DNA from: Microbacterium sp. A20
GTDB lineage: Bacteria; Actinomycetota; Actinomycetes; Actinomycetales; Microbacteriaceae
Direction of reading: 5' to 3'
DNA length: 64,000 nt
Assembly: GCF_004794515.1 (NCBI RefSeq)
Contig: NZ_SSDF01000082.1
Span: forward strand, 124,001 to 188,000
The notes under the pieces are model-generated. The model was given only the letters and a program-made list of their open reading frames with translations, was not told where the DNA came from and ran no database searches. The translations under genes and the position numbers were made by a program. Below, one piece after another: positions 36,147 to 44,223 of this stretch (position 1 is its first letter; each line of letters begins with the position of its first letter).

Positions 36147-37091
36147 GTGCGCCTGGGAGTCCTCGACATCGGATCCAACACCGTCCACATGCTGGCGGCC
36201 GACGTCCGCCCCGGTGGACGTCCGCTCGCGACGACGAGCGACAGGACGGTGCTGCGCCTCATGCGCTACCTCACGCCCGACGGCGCGATCTCGGAGGAGG
36301 GCGTGGTCGCGCTCGAAGCCGCGGTCGCGCAGGCCCGCCGCGTCGCCGAGACCGAACGGGTGGATGCGCTGCTCGCGACGGCCACGAGCGCGGTGCGCGA
36401 CGCGCGCAACGGAGCCGAGCTGATCGCCCGCATCGAGGCGGCTCTCGGGCAGCCGCTCCAGGTGCTCGACGGCGAGACCGAGGCCGAGCTGACGTTCCTC
36501 GCCGTGCGCCGCTGGGTCGGCTGGTCGGCGGGACAGCTGCTGCTCCTCGACATCGGCGGAGGGTCGCTGGAGATCGCCGCGGGCGCGGAGGAGATGCCCG
36601 ATGCCGCGGCATCCGTGCCCCTCGGTGCCGGACGCATGACCGTGCAATTCCTGCCGAACGACCCACCAGGCGAGGCTGATGTCGAGAAGCTGCGCATCCA
36701 CGCGGCCGAGACGCTCGCCGCGGTCCTGCCGCAGTTCGCCGCGCTCCCCCGGCCAGACCACGTCGTCGGCTCGTCGAAGGCCATCCGCTCCCTGGCGCGG
36801 CTGGTCGGCTACCCGGCGCCCGGGTGGTCGGGGACCGAACGAATGCTCCTCCCCCGGGCATCGCTGGGCTCGTGGATCCCGCGGCTGGCGCGGCTGCCCG
36901 CGTCGGCTCGGCAGGAGCTTCCCGGCATCACCCCGGATCGCACGTTCCAGATCGTGGCGGCGGCGGTGTCGCTGCATGCCGCGATGACGGCGCTGAAGGT
37001 GGAGGAGCTCGAGGTGTCGCCGTGGGCGCTGCGCGAGGGTGTGCTGCTGCGCTACATCGAGCAGTTGAGCTGGAGCGACGACCGAAGCTGA
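36147..37091 (+). CDS. Ppx/GppA family phosphatase
   Basis: 314 residues of the ASKHA fold: phosphate-binding loops LDIGSNTVHML (N-terminus) and LLLLDIGGGSLEIAAG. Family members split polyphosphate or pppGpp; the short form without the C-terminal HD domain is the usual actinobacterial exopolyphosphatase-like version. GTG start at 36147; divergent from the symporter across 147 bases in which no clear site was seen. Confidence 0.9.
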   Translation: MRLGVLDIGSNTVHMLAADVRPGGRPLATTSDRTVLRLMRYLTPDGAISEEGVVALEAAVAQARRVAETERVDALLATATSAVRDARNGAELIARIEAALGQPLQVLDGETEAELTFLAVRRWVGWSAGQLLLLDIGGGSLEIAAGAEEMPDAAASVPLGAGRMTVQFLPNDPPGEADVEKLRIHAAETLAAVLPQFAALPRPDHVVGSSKAIRSLARLVGYPAPGWSGTERMLLPRASLGSWIPRLARLPASARQELPGITPDRTFQIVAAAVSLHAAMTALKVEELEVSPWALREGVLLRYIEQLSWSDDRS

Positions 37092-37126
37092 GAGCCGCAC
37101 CGGGGTGCCGCGGCTACCATGACGGC

Positions 37127-37597
37127 ATGCCCTCCGCCACCGCTGCTCCCGTCCGCGCCGGGGCTGCGACGGCCCGGATCGCACTCGTCGGCTACCTGCT
37201 CTTCATCGGCTTCACGGTGTGGCTGCCGGCGAACGTCTCGGCGAAGGTCACCGGTCTGGTCGGGGTGATGGCCCGGTGGGTGTCGGAAGCCGGCATCGCT
37301 CCCTACTATCAGAGCGCCGTGGTGTTCGAGTTCCTCGCGAACGTCGCGCTCTTCGTCCCGGTGGGGTTCCTGCTCCCGTTCGCCTGGTCGCGCCTGCGGC
37401 TGTGGCAGGTGGTGCTGATCGGCGCGCTGATGAGCGGTCTGATCGAGTCGGTCCAGGGGCTCATGCCCTCGCGATTCCCCACGATCTCCGATGTGATCGC
37501 GAACAGTCTCGGAACGCTCGTGGGCGGCGTGATCGCGGCCCTGCTCGTCCTGATCCTGCCGGCCCGGCCCGCGAGGAGCCCTAGGCTGGTGGCGTGA
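37127..37597 (+). CDS. VanZ family membrane protein
   Basis: 156 residues with four helices and the family's central NVALFVPVGFLLPF and SGLIESVQGLMPSRFPTISDVIANSLG (given in part) segments. VanZ-like proteins are linked to cell-wall stress, biochemistry unresolved. The ATG at 37127 is the first in frame after the ppx stop. The stop overlaps the phosphatase gene. Confidence 0.85.
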   Translation: MPSATAAPVRAGAATARIALVGYLLFIGFTVWLPANVSAKVTGLVGVMARWVSEAGIAPYYQSAVVFEFLANVALFVPVGFLLPFAWSRLRLWQVVLIGALMSGLIESVQGLMPSRFPTISDVIANSLGTLVGGVIAALLVLILPARPARSPRLVA

Positions 37598-38367
37598 ACC
37601 CCCCGCACGACGATGGACCCCCGGCAGGTATGAGCCGCCGGGAATGGCGCGAGCGACAGAACTCCGCCACCGCCACGGACGGGCCGTCCGCACCCGTCGT
37701 TCCCGCGTCGACCCCCGCAGAGGATTCCGCACCCCTCGCCGCGATCCTGGGCGCACCGGAGTCGGACGCTCCGACGTCGCAGCTCACCATCCTCACCGTG
37801 TGCACCGGCAACATCTGCCGGTCGCCGCTCGCCGAGGTCATGCTGCGGGCCGACCTCGAACCCCTCGGAGTGCGCGTGCACAGCGCGGGGACCCACGCCC
37901 TCGTGGGTCACGGCATGCCCGAGCAGGCTCTCGAGCTGGCCGCGCAGGCCGGCGTCGATCCCGCGACGGCATCCGCCCATCTGGCCCGATACCTGGTCGA
38001 CCCTCTCCTCGAGGACGCCGACCTCGTGCTCACCATGGCGCGCGAGCATCGGTCGCACGTGGTCAAGATGATGCCGAATCGGCTTCGTCGCACGTTCACG
38101 GTCCGCGAGTTCGCCCGCCTCGCGTCGACGTTGAGCACTGACGACGCCCGCGCTGCGGCCGATGCAGCCGGCTCGTCCCCTCACGATCGGTTCGCCGCTG
38201 TGCTGCGCGCGGTCAACGATCAGCGTGGGGTCACCCCTTCTTCGGGCGAGGACGACGACGTGATCGACCCGTACCGTCGGTCCCGCGAGACCTACGCCCG
38301 GTCGGCGGCGGAGCTGACTCCCGCACTGGTCGAGGTCGAACGCATCGTGCGTGCTGCTCTGAAGTGA
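37594..38367 (+). CDS. Low-molecular-weight protein-tyrosine phosphatase
   Basis: 257 residues: a disordered N-terminal extension of about 62 residues, then the phosphatase with the CX5R loop VCTGNICRSP (Cys70, Arg76) and a late VIDPYRRS that supplies the general acid Asp. An insert before this Asp (about 170-220) makes it longer than usual. The GTG overlaps the vanZ stop; an ATG at 37630 is another possible start. Located before a Wzz/BY-kinase, it probably removes the kinase's phosphotyrosines. Confidence 0.9.
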   Translation: MNPPHDDGPPAGMSRREWRERQNSATATDGPSAPVVPASTPAEDSAPLAAILGAPESDAPTSQLTILTVCTGNICRSPLAEVMLRADLEPLGVRVHSAGTHALVGHGMPEQALELAAQAGVDPATASAHLARYLVDPLLEDADLVLTMAREHRSHVVKMMPNRLRRTFTVREFARLASTLSTDDARAAADAAGSSPHDRFAAVLRAVNDQRGVTPSSGEDDDVIDPYRRSRETYARSAAELTPALVEVERIVRAALK

Positions 38368-38461
38368 GCCGTGTGCGCCTCCGGCGGAGAGGTGTTCGCC
38401 GTATGCTCATTCTCATGTCTGCATCCCGACCTCCCCGCGGGATGTGCGAGGGGATGAAGAG

Positions 38462-39919
38462 TTGGAACTGAGAGACTACGCGCGCATTCTGCGTGCGCAT
38501 TGGATCGTCATCGTCGCCGCAACGCTCGTCGGCGCGGCGCTGGCGTTCGGCTGGAGCTCCCTGCAGCCGCGGGTGTACTCGGCCGATACGACCGGCATCG
38601 TGACGGCCGTGGGCGGCGACGGCACGAGCGGTTCCGCGCTGGTCGGCAACCAGCTCGCCCAGAGCCGCGTGAAGTCGTACCTCAACCTCGGCTCCTGGCG
38701 GGCGGTCGCCGAGCACGCGATCGACGAACTCGACCTCGATGCCTCGCCCGACGCGCTGGTGAACCGTGTCACGGTGACGAACCCGATCGACACCACTGCC
38801 TTGAAGGTCACGGCCACCGGGTCGACGCCGGAGTCGGCGCAGGCGCTCGCGCAGGCCTGGCTCGACGGCATGGCGATCGAGATCGAGAAACTCGAGGGCG
38901 GCACGGCCGAGACGCCCGCGGCCATCTCCCTCATCGTGGGCGACTCCGCGCGGCTCCCCAGCAGCCCGTCGTCTCCGAACACCCGGCTGAACGTGATCAT
39001 CGGCGCTCTCGCCGGGCTCGCCCTCGGCCTCGTCTACGCGTTCGTGCGGCACACCGTCGACCGTCGCGTGCGTCATCCTCGCGACATCGAGCGCGAGACG
39101 GGCGTCTCGGTCATCGGCACCCTGCCGCTCGAGAAGTCGATCGCCGACGAGCGACAGGTGATCGACTTCTCGCTCGAATCGCAGCACGGGGTGTCGCACC
39201 ACCTCATCGAGTCGATGCGCGAGCTGCGCACGAACCTGCAGTTCATCGACGTCGACAACCCGCCGCGCGTGATCGTGGTCACCAGTTCCGTGCCCGGAGA
39301 CGGCAAGTCGACCGTCTCGGTCAACCTCGCCTCCAGTCTCGCCGCCGCCGGACAGTGGGCCATCCTCATCGACTGCGACCTTCGTCGTCCGGTGATCGCC
39401 GACATCTTCGGGATGTCCCACGATGTCGGTCTCACCGACGTGCTCGCGGGTCGTGCCGAACTGCAGGACGTGGCGCATCGGCCATCCCGCGACATCCCGC
39501 TGGCCGTGGTCGGCGCGGGGCGCATCCCGCCGAACCCCAGCGAGCTGCTCGGGTCGCAGCGCATGCGCGATTTCCTGGCGGAGATCAGCAAGTCGGCGAT
39601 CGTCATCCTGGACTCGCCGCCGGTGCTGCCGGTGACCGACGCCGCGGTGCTGGCCGCCGGCGCGGACGGCGTGCTGATCGTCGTCTCCTCGGGGAAGACC
39701 ACCTTCGACATGCTGCAGCGTGCGATCGACAACATCACCCGCACGACGGGCCGGGTGCTCGGCGTGGTGCTGAACCGCGTGCCCCGCAAGGGTGCGGAGT
39801 CGGCGTACTACGGACGCGAGTACTACGGAGCCTACGAGCGCTACGCGAAGGACGACGACGCGAGCACGCAGTCCGAGGCCGAACCCGGCGTGCGCCGGCG
39901 CGGCACCGCTCAGGTCTGA
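38462..39919 (+). CDS. Wzz-type chain-length determinant fused to BY-kinase
   Basis: 485 residues. The Wzz domain has two membrane helices (about 14-32 and 180-198), followed by a cytoplasmic tyrosine kinase with Walker A PGDGKST (about 278-284), Walker A' LIDCDLRRP and Walker B IVILDSPPV. The tail carries a Tyr cluster (YYGREYYGAYERY), the expected autophosphorylation site. The TTG at 38462 is chosen: it gives MELRDYARIL, the family's normal N-terminus, with AGGGG 8 bases upstream, whereas a GTG at 38444 has no ribosome-binding site. It likely controls length of the polymer made by the genes at 47-64 kb. Confidence 0.93.
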   Translation: MELRDYARILRAHWIVIVAATLVGAALAFGWSSLQPRVYSADTTGIVTAVGGDGTSGSALVGNQLAQSRVKSYLNLGSWRAVAEHAIDELDLDASPDALVNRVTVTNPIDTTALKVTATGSTPESAQALAQAWLDGMAIEIEKLEGGTAETPAAISLIVGDSARLPSSPSSPNTRLNVIIGALAGLALGLVYAFVRHTVDRRVRHPRDIERETGVSVIGTLPLEKSIADERQVIDFSLESQHGVSHHLIESMRELRTNLQFIDVDNPPRVIVVTSSVPGDGKSTVSVNLASSLAAAGQWAILIDCDLRRPVIADIFGMSHDVGLTDVLAGRAELQDVAHRPSRDIPLAVVGAGRIPPNPSELLGSQRMRDFLAEISKSAIVILDSPPVLPVTDAAVLAAGADGVLIVVSSGKTTFDMLQRAIDNITRTTGRVLGVVLNRVPRKGAESAYYGREYYGAYERYAKDDDASTQSEAEPGVRRRGTAQV

Positions 39920-39941
39920 GGCCCGCTCAGGTCTGAGGCCC
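39908..39941. repeat. 17-bp tandem duplication at convergent gene ends
   Basis: GCTCAGGTCTGAGGCCC occurs twice in direct succession (39908-39924, 39925-39941) and a third, imperfect copy follows. Its copies supply the stop codons of both convergent genes. It looks like a slippage duplication; each unit also holds the small palindrome CTCAG-GTCTGAG. Confidence 0.75.
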
Positions 39942-41042
39942 GCTCGGGGTCTGAGGCGGCAGCAGGAGTCCATCGTCGACGAGCACCTGCACGGCCGTCT
40001 GCACGATCGACGCGGGGTCTCCGTCCGCGGGCTCTCCGTGCGCGGCGACCACCGCGTCGACGATCTGGGCGAGCGTGCTTCCGCCGGCGGTCGCGGTCCA
40101 GATCGTCGGACCGATGCCGTCGAGGACCTGCACCTGTCCCCCGGTCGGTGTCCGACGCAGCACGACGACGCGCTGATCGAGCACCAGCTCGTCGACCGTC
40201 TCCGCGCGGCGGTAGGCATCGGGCGCTGACGTATCGGCCGCTGACATATCGGCCGCGGGCACGACTCCGGTCGCGATCGGTGGCACTGGAGCAGGCTCCA
40301 CGTCGAGCAGATCGTCGATGATCCCGTCGATGCCCGAAACCTCCCGGTAGCGCAGGCGCACGGCGCCGCCGGTGGCCGCGAGCAGCGCAGCGATCCGCTG
40401 CAGGGGTGCGGGGCCGTCGGAGAGATAGCTGGTCTGCGGGCCCAACAGCGCCAGGGCGTCGGCGATGTCCAGCGGTTCGACCTCAGGCTCTTCTGGGCCC
40501 TCTGGTGACCGATCGATCACGACGATCTTCGCGACGCGGAGCTCGTCGGGGAGCGGGTGCGATCCGCCGATGCTCGAAAGCGCGAGCTGAGCCTTGGGAA
40601 CGGCGGCCTGTTCGATGATCGACAGCGGCTTGCGGTACGGCACGATGCGTCCGCTGTCGTCGATGCCGATGGTCTCGTCGCTCACGTAGGCGTAGCGCTG
40701 GGAGAGGTGCCGGGCCGCCGTCGTCTTGCCCGTGCCGGATGCCGCGCTGAGCACTACGACACGACCGTCGTCGGTGGCGAGTCCGGCGGCGTGCAGCATC
40801 CAGACCGGGTCGTGTCGGCGGTGCGCGAGGGCTTTCATCGTGACGTCGGTCGAGAGCGCGGACAACGCTGCGGCATCCTCCGTGTCGGCGGGGACGACGG
40901 CGACCGCATCGGCGACGCGATCACCGTTGTGGAGTGCGTCGACCCACGCCGCGAGGGCGCGAGCTCGGAAGTCTTCATCGCGCTGAGAGGCGTCGATCTC
41001 GATGACGGCCCCGACCGCGTTGACGAGGAAGCGATCGGACAT
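39927..41042 (-). CDS. HPr-kinase-like P-loop protein fused to a PqqD domain
   Basis: 371 residues. The N-terminal part fits the HPr kinase/phosphorylase C-terminal fold: PVWMLHAAGLA, Walker A SGTGKTT (102-108) and SDETIGID. The C-terminal part (about 285-371) is PqqD-like (VVVLRRTPTGGQVQVLDGIG, then a helix and VLVDDGLLLPP). PqqD domains bind peptides for modifying enzymes. Such proteins are known as HprK-related kinases of an uncharacterised system; they are not HPr kinase proper. The ATG at 41042 was taken as start since sequence beyond it looks like leader. A diverged paralogue lies at 44913. Confidence 0.75.
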   Translation of the reverse strand: MSDRFLVNAVGAVIEIDASQRDEDFRARALAAWVDALHNGDRVADAVAVVPADTEDAAALSALSTDVTMKALAHRRHDPVWMLHAAGLATDDGRVVVLSAASGTGKTTAARHLSQRYAYVSDETIGIDDSGRIVPYRKPLSIIEQAAVPKAQLALSSIGGSHPLPDELRVAKIVVIDRSPEGPEEPEVEPLDIADALALLGPQTSYLSDGPAPLQRIAALLAATGGAVRLRYREVSGIDGIIDDLLDVEPAPVPPIATGVVPAADMSAADTSAPDAYRRAETVDELVLDQRVVVLRRTPTGGQVQVLDGIGPTIWTATAGGSTLAQIVDAVVAAHGEPADGDPASIVQTAVQVLVDDGLLLPPQTPSGPQT

Positions 41043-41092
41043 GGCAGCAAGCCTATCCACGTTCCTCGGCTCGGCGAGCCGCGGAACGTAAA

Positions 41093-41127
41093 GCACACTG
41101 CGCGCAGGAACAACGCACATTGCGCGC
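41093..41127 (+). promoter_or_regulatory. Pair of 13-bp boxes, candidate AraC-type operator
   Basis: GCACACTGCGCGC (41093-41105) and GCACATTGCGCGC (41115-41127) are direct repeats with a 22-bp period, two helical turns. They lie between the HPr-kinase-like gene and the AraC-type gene, and the same arrangement stands before the Tat protein gene at 42298-42354. Direct repeats on one DNA face are typical for AraC-family regulators; the product of 41406 is the obvious candidate. Confidence 0.65.
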
Positions 41128-41165
41128 TTTTCGTCCATTCGCCGGACATTCTCGGGAAGGCGTTC

Positions 41166-41220
41166 TACGGTGGCTCGCAGTGAGGCTCCTGGGGGATGCA
41201 GATGAGTTTCGTGTCGTCTC
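41166..41220 (+). promoter_or_regulatory. Core promoter and conserved leader, copy 1
   Basis: A TACGGT -10 element (41166-41171) is followed at 41182 by the 21-base block beginning GAGGCTCCTGGGGGATGCAG and by CGTGTCGTCTC (41210-41220). Copy 2 lies at 42394-42446. GAGGC (41182-41186) can pair with GTCTC (41216-41220) with one G-U pair; copy 2 has G-C there. The leader up to the AraC gene is over 200 bases long. Confidence 0.55.
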
Positions 41221-41405
41221 ACCGCACGAAGTCGCGATCTGTGTTGACAGGAGGTCCAGGATGCTTGAATCTATATTCAATTCACCGCTGTATCGAGGCA
41301 TCAGGACGGACAACCGGGGACGCGGCGCGTCGATCGGAACGGCATGATCGCACCAACCACAGAGGCGCCGCTGCTGCATTCCAGCACCCTGAGGGGGAAC
41401 GTCTC

Positions 41406-42302
41406 GTGAGTCACACATACGCTCAGGTCATCGACGACAAAGAGCTCGCGAAGCATGGCATCCGACGCATCGGAGACCGGCCGGGGCTGCGTTCCCGAGA
41501 GCGAGCGTCGGGCGGCGTGCGCCTGCTCACCACGAGCGGAGGGACCTCCGAGCTCCACGTCGACACGACGAGCAGCTACCCCGATCACTCGGTCTTCGCG
41601 TTCGTCGAGGCGCAGGCCCTCTGGTCGCGTGTCGAGGGCGAGCCCTGGGTCGAGACCGAGGGAGGCCTCGTCGTCGCCGCACACGGCATCACGCGCCGGC
41701 TGCGGTGGGCAGGGCAATGGCGCTTCGTCGCCGCGCTCGTGCCCCGCTCTGCCATCGCCTCGTTCGTGCCGTCGCTGCCTCCCGACGCGAGCGTGTTCCC
41801 CGACCGCAGGCTTCTGGACACCTCGATGCAGCAGTTCGTCGGGTGCCTGCTCGACACCGACGACAGGGCGTCGGCGATCGAGCAGTACGCGATCGAGCAG
41901 CTGGTGATGGAGATGTGCGGCGCGGTGCTGCTCGACCGGATCGGCGGCGTCAGCGCCCAGGGCTCACCGCATGCCGTGCTGCGCGAGCGCGCCATCGCCG
42001 TGATCTCGCAGCAGTGCGGTGACCCCTCCCTGAACCCGTCCCGCGTCGCGCACGAGGTGCAGTCGTCGCTGCGGCAGCTGCAGCTCGTCTTCTCCGAATC
42101 CGGCAACAGCGTCGCGGCGGAGATCCGTCGACAGCGCGCTCGGCTGGCGCACTCGCTGCTCGTCGACAGCCGGTACGACGTGCTGAGCATCGATCAGATC
42201 GCGCAGCGTGCCGGATTCCACTCTCCGATGAGCATGCGCAGAGCACTCGACGAGGCCTACCAGGCCACTCCGCGCACGCTCCGCTCCTCGCGCCGGGCCT
42301 AG
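41406..42302 (+). CDS. AraC-family transcriptional regulator
   Basis: 298 residues. The N-terminal 170 residues form the ligand-type domain (SGGVRLLTTSGGTSELHVDT; SVFAFVEAQALWSRVEGE), the C-terminal 100 a double helix-turn-helix domain (VAHEVQSSLRQLQLVFSESG; IDQIAQRAGFHSPMSMRRAL; YQATPRTLR). The GTG at 41406 is preceded by GAGGGGGA. Flanked on both sides by 22-bp-period boxes, it probably regulates itself, the Tat protein gene and perhaps the divergent HPr-kinase-like gene. Confidence 0.85.
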   Translation: MSHTYAQVIDDKELAKHGIRRIGDRPGLRSRERASGGVRLLTTSGGTSELHVDTTSSYPDHSVFAFVEAQALWSRVEGEPWVETEGGLVVAAHGITRRLRWAGQWRFVAALVPRSAIASFVPSLPPDASVFPDRRLLDTSMQQFVGCLLDTDDRASAIEQYAIEQLVMEMCGAVLLDRIGGVSAQGSPHAVLRERAIAVISQQCGDPSLNPSRVAHEVQSSLRQLQLVFSESGNSVAAEIRRQRARLAHSLLVDSRYDVLSIDQIAQRAGFHSPMSMRRALDEAYQATPRTLRSSRRA

Positions 42303-42354
42303 CTGCGCGCACGCGGAACGCACAGTGCGCGCAGGTTGAGCGCACCCCGCGCGT
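42298..42354 (+). promoter_or_regulatory. Box array before the Tat protein gene
   Basis: A full box, GCACAGTGCGCGC (42320-42332), is flanked in the same 22-bp period by a half match ending CTGCGCGC (42298-42310) and a degenerate GCACCCCGCGCGT (42342-42354). The distance from the full box to the conserved leader block (92 bases) is close to that in copy 1 (89). Confidence 0.55.
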
Positions 42355-42393
42355 AGTTCACCGAAACCCCCTTCCTCCCCCTTTTCCGCTCCC

Positions 42394-42446
42394 TACTTTG
42401 ATGAGCACGAAGAGGCTCCTGGGGGATGCAGACAACGTGTCGCCTC
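42394..42446 (+). promoter_or_regulatory. Core promoter and conserved leader, copy 2
   Basis: TACTTT (42394-42399) as -10 element, then GAGGCTCCTGGGGGATGCAG plus A (42412-42432) and CGTGTCGCCTC (42436-42446). GAGGC pairs with GCCTC (42442-42446) in five Watson-Crick pairs. The protein sequences read through the two leaders are unrelated, so the conservation is at the nucleotide level. Confidence 0.55.
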
Positions 42447-42497
42447 TTCACGACACCGCGGGAAACCGCATCTGCATCGAACAGGGAGGGCACTCAC

Positions 42498-43046
42498 GTG
42501 ACCGAAGAAATCCAGAAGAACAAGGGCGTCTCGCGCCGCACGCTCGTCAAGGGCGCTGCATGGTCGGTCCCCGTCATCGCGGCAGCCGTCGCCACGCCGC
42601 TCGCGGCCGCATCGGTCTTGAGCGACGATCTCGTACCGGCTCTCAGCGGCCCGATCACCCTCAACCTCGGCCTGCCGCCGCTGACGCTGGCGACGATCAA
42701 CACGGTGAACACGCTCACCATCACGAACAGCGGCACCGCTGCCTCGCCTGCCGGCGCTACGGCTGTCGTGCAGTACAACCCGGGCCTGCTGAGCCTGAAC
42801 ATCGCGAACGTGGCCGGTGTGTCCGTCGGCGGAGCCGACGGCAACTACACGCTGACGCTGCCTTCGATCCCCGCCGGCGGCAACATCGTGATCGGTCTGG
42901 GCACGACGCTCGACTCGCTGCTCAACGTCGGGCTGCTCACCACGCTCCTCGGCGGGCCGCAGCAGGTCATGTCCGCGACCGTCTCCGGCGACTCCGTCAC
43001 GGGCAACAACGCGACCTCGCAGAACGTCGGCATCACGCTCCTCTGA
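42498..43046 (+). CDS. Small Tat-exported protein with beta-rich repeat-like domain
   Basis: 182 residues. The N-terminus has a twin-arginine signal (VSRRTLVKGAAW, hydrophobic stretch, cleavage near LAAAS). The mature part of about 150 residues is Asn/Thr/Gly/Leu-rich, with TVNTLTITNSGTA and LTLTLPSIPAGGNIVIGLG-like strands reminiscent of DUF11/CARDB adhesion-type domains. No anchor or Cys. The GTG at 42498 has GGGAGGG upstream. It probably forms or decorates the surface; under control of the AraC-type regulator by inference. Confidence 0.8.
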   Translation: MTEEIQKNKGVSRRTLVKGAAWSVPVIAAAVATPLAAASVLSDDLVPALSGPITLNLGLPPLTLATINTVNTLTITNSGTAASPAGATAVVQYNPGLLSLNIANVAGVSVGGADGNYTLTLPSIPAGGNIVIGLGTTLDSLLNVGLLTTLLGGPQQVMSATVSGDSVTGNNATSQNVGITLL

Positions 43047-43058
43047 GCGGATCCGAGA

Positions 43059-43094
43059 AAAGAGAGCGTCGGCCCCAGGGCCGGCGCTCTCTTT
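43059..43094. terminator. Bidirectional terminator between Tat protein and acyltransferase genes
   Basis: A 16-bp stem (43059-43074 with 43079-43094, one G-U pair) with a four-base loop. It starts with AAA and ends with TTT, so it has short T-runs in both directions and can serve both convergent genes. Confidence 0.8.
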
Positions 43095-43110
43095 CGTCTG
43101 TGCTGCCGGG

Positions 43111-44175
43111 TTACCGTGCGCGGAGCAGAGGCTTGCGTCGACCGGTCAACCAGCCCATCACCCATTCGACGGGGCCGGTGCCGACGAACCGCCACCAGAG
43201 CCAACCGACCAGGATCATGCCGGGGACGATCACGAGCCAGCCCGGCCAGAAGTTCTCGGTGGGCCGACCGTTCGCGTTGTTCCACAGAGCTATGAGCCCG
43301 ACGTGCAGCAGATAGAGGCTCAGCGCGACTTGGCCGCAGGCGACCAGGGGTACGAAGATCGGGCTCCAGAACCGCTTCGCGCCGTCGCGTCGAGCGGTCG
43401 CGGCGAAGACCACGATCACGTACACCGCGAACACGAGGCCGAAGTCCTTCAGCGTGTCGAGGTAGTCGCCGGACTGCACCGCACCGAGCCGCTGACCGAC
43501 GGCCCACGCCAGGTATCCGAGGGGAGCAGCGATCGCCAGCGCCGTGAGCAGCCGGTCTCGCCGCAGACCGTGTCGGATCAGCAGCGCGCCGATGAGGAAC
43601 ATCGGCAGGAGGTTGAGCACGCGGTAGTGCGACCCGAGAAGGAGCCACTGCATGATGTCGCGGACGGGCGCGGGCGCCATGTACACCCAGGTCCAGGTCC
43701 GGGCGAGCCCCACCAGAGGCTGGCTGATGAGCAGCAGGACCGCCGTCACGGCGATCACCACGGGCGTTCGCGCCAGGAGGATCGGCGCTCCGAGGATGAT
43801 GGTCACGCCGAGGTAGGCCAGGATCACATCGACCCACGAGCCCCACGCCGCCATCCAGACGCCCAGGGCGATCAGGAACAGCCCACGGATCACCTGCTGC
43901 AGGAGGGTCACGCCGACGCGTCCGCCACGGCGCCAGACGAGCTCGGCCGACATGCCCATGACCAGGGCGAACAGCGGCGATGCCAGGTCGCTGAACATCG
44001 CCGTCACGAACTTGGCGGCCCAGGGCAGTTCGGGAAGGAAGGGGTTCGCGTGCGCGATCACCATCGCCACGATCGCCACGCCACGGAGAACATCGGGGAT
44101 GAGCAGACGCTGCGCCTGCGACGCCGATGCGGACTCGATCAGGCGGCGACTGCCATCACCGGAATACTGGGCCAT
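43111..44175 (-). CDS. Membrane acyltransferase-like protein (DUF418/HGSNAT type)
   Basis: 354 residues with about ten membrane helices. The start of the domain, DVLRGVAIVAMVIAHANPF, is the family hallmark; later YRVLNLLPMFLIGALLIR and LSLYLLHVGLIALW. Relatives move acyl groups to sugars across membranes; here acetylation of an exported polysaccharide or of a surface molecule is possible. Divergent from the signal peptidase gene. Confidence 0.8.
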   Translation of the reverse strand: MAQYSGDGSRRLIESASASQAQRLLIPDVLRGVAIVAMVIAHANPFLPELPWAAKFVTAMFSDLASPLFALVMGMSAELVWRRGGRVGVTLLQQVIRGLFLIALGVWMAAWGSWVDVILAYLGVTIILGAPILLARTPVVIAVTAVLLLISQPLVGLARTWTWVYMAPAPVRDIMQWLLLGSHYRVLNLLPMFLIGALLIRHGLRRDRLLTALAIAAPLGYLAWAVGQRLGAVQSGDYLDTLKDFGLVFAVYVIVVFAATARRDGAKRFWSPIFVPLVACGQVALSLYLLHVGLIALWNNANGRPTENFWPGWLVIVPGMILVGWLWWRFVGTGPVEWVMGWLTGRRKPLLRAR

Positions 44176-44223
44176 TCACTGACAGTATTGTGTCGACACC
44201 GCAGCGCGCGAGCCGGAGAGCAG

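Larger units (their letters stand above)
41043..41405. other. 363-base regulatory intergenic region
   Basis: No gene is supported here. It holds the start region of the leftward HPr-kinase-like gene, two 13-bp boxes (41093-41127), a core promoter and conserved leader (41166-41220), and a strikingly AT-rich patch with TTGACA (41244-41249) and the palindrome TTGAAT-CTAT-ATTCAA (41265-41280). TTGACA and TATATT (41272-41277) are 22 bases apart, too far for a normal promoter. The frame of the next gene stays open back to an ATG at 41196, but it crosses this leader and has no ribosome-binding site. Confidence 0.6.

Noticed and set aside
41244..41277. TTGACA / TATATT as a sigma-70 promoter of the AraC-type gene
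   Set aside because: The 22-base spacer is too long; the TACGGT element before the conserved leader, shared with the second copy, is the better candidate.
41196..41405. N-terminal extension of the AraC-type protein by 70 residues
   Set aside because: It would start inside the conserved leader block, has no Shine-Dalgarno sequence and no AraC-like sequence; the GTG at 41406 has a good ribosome-binding site.
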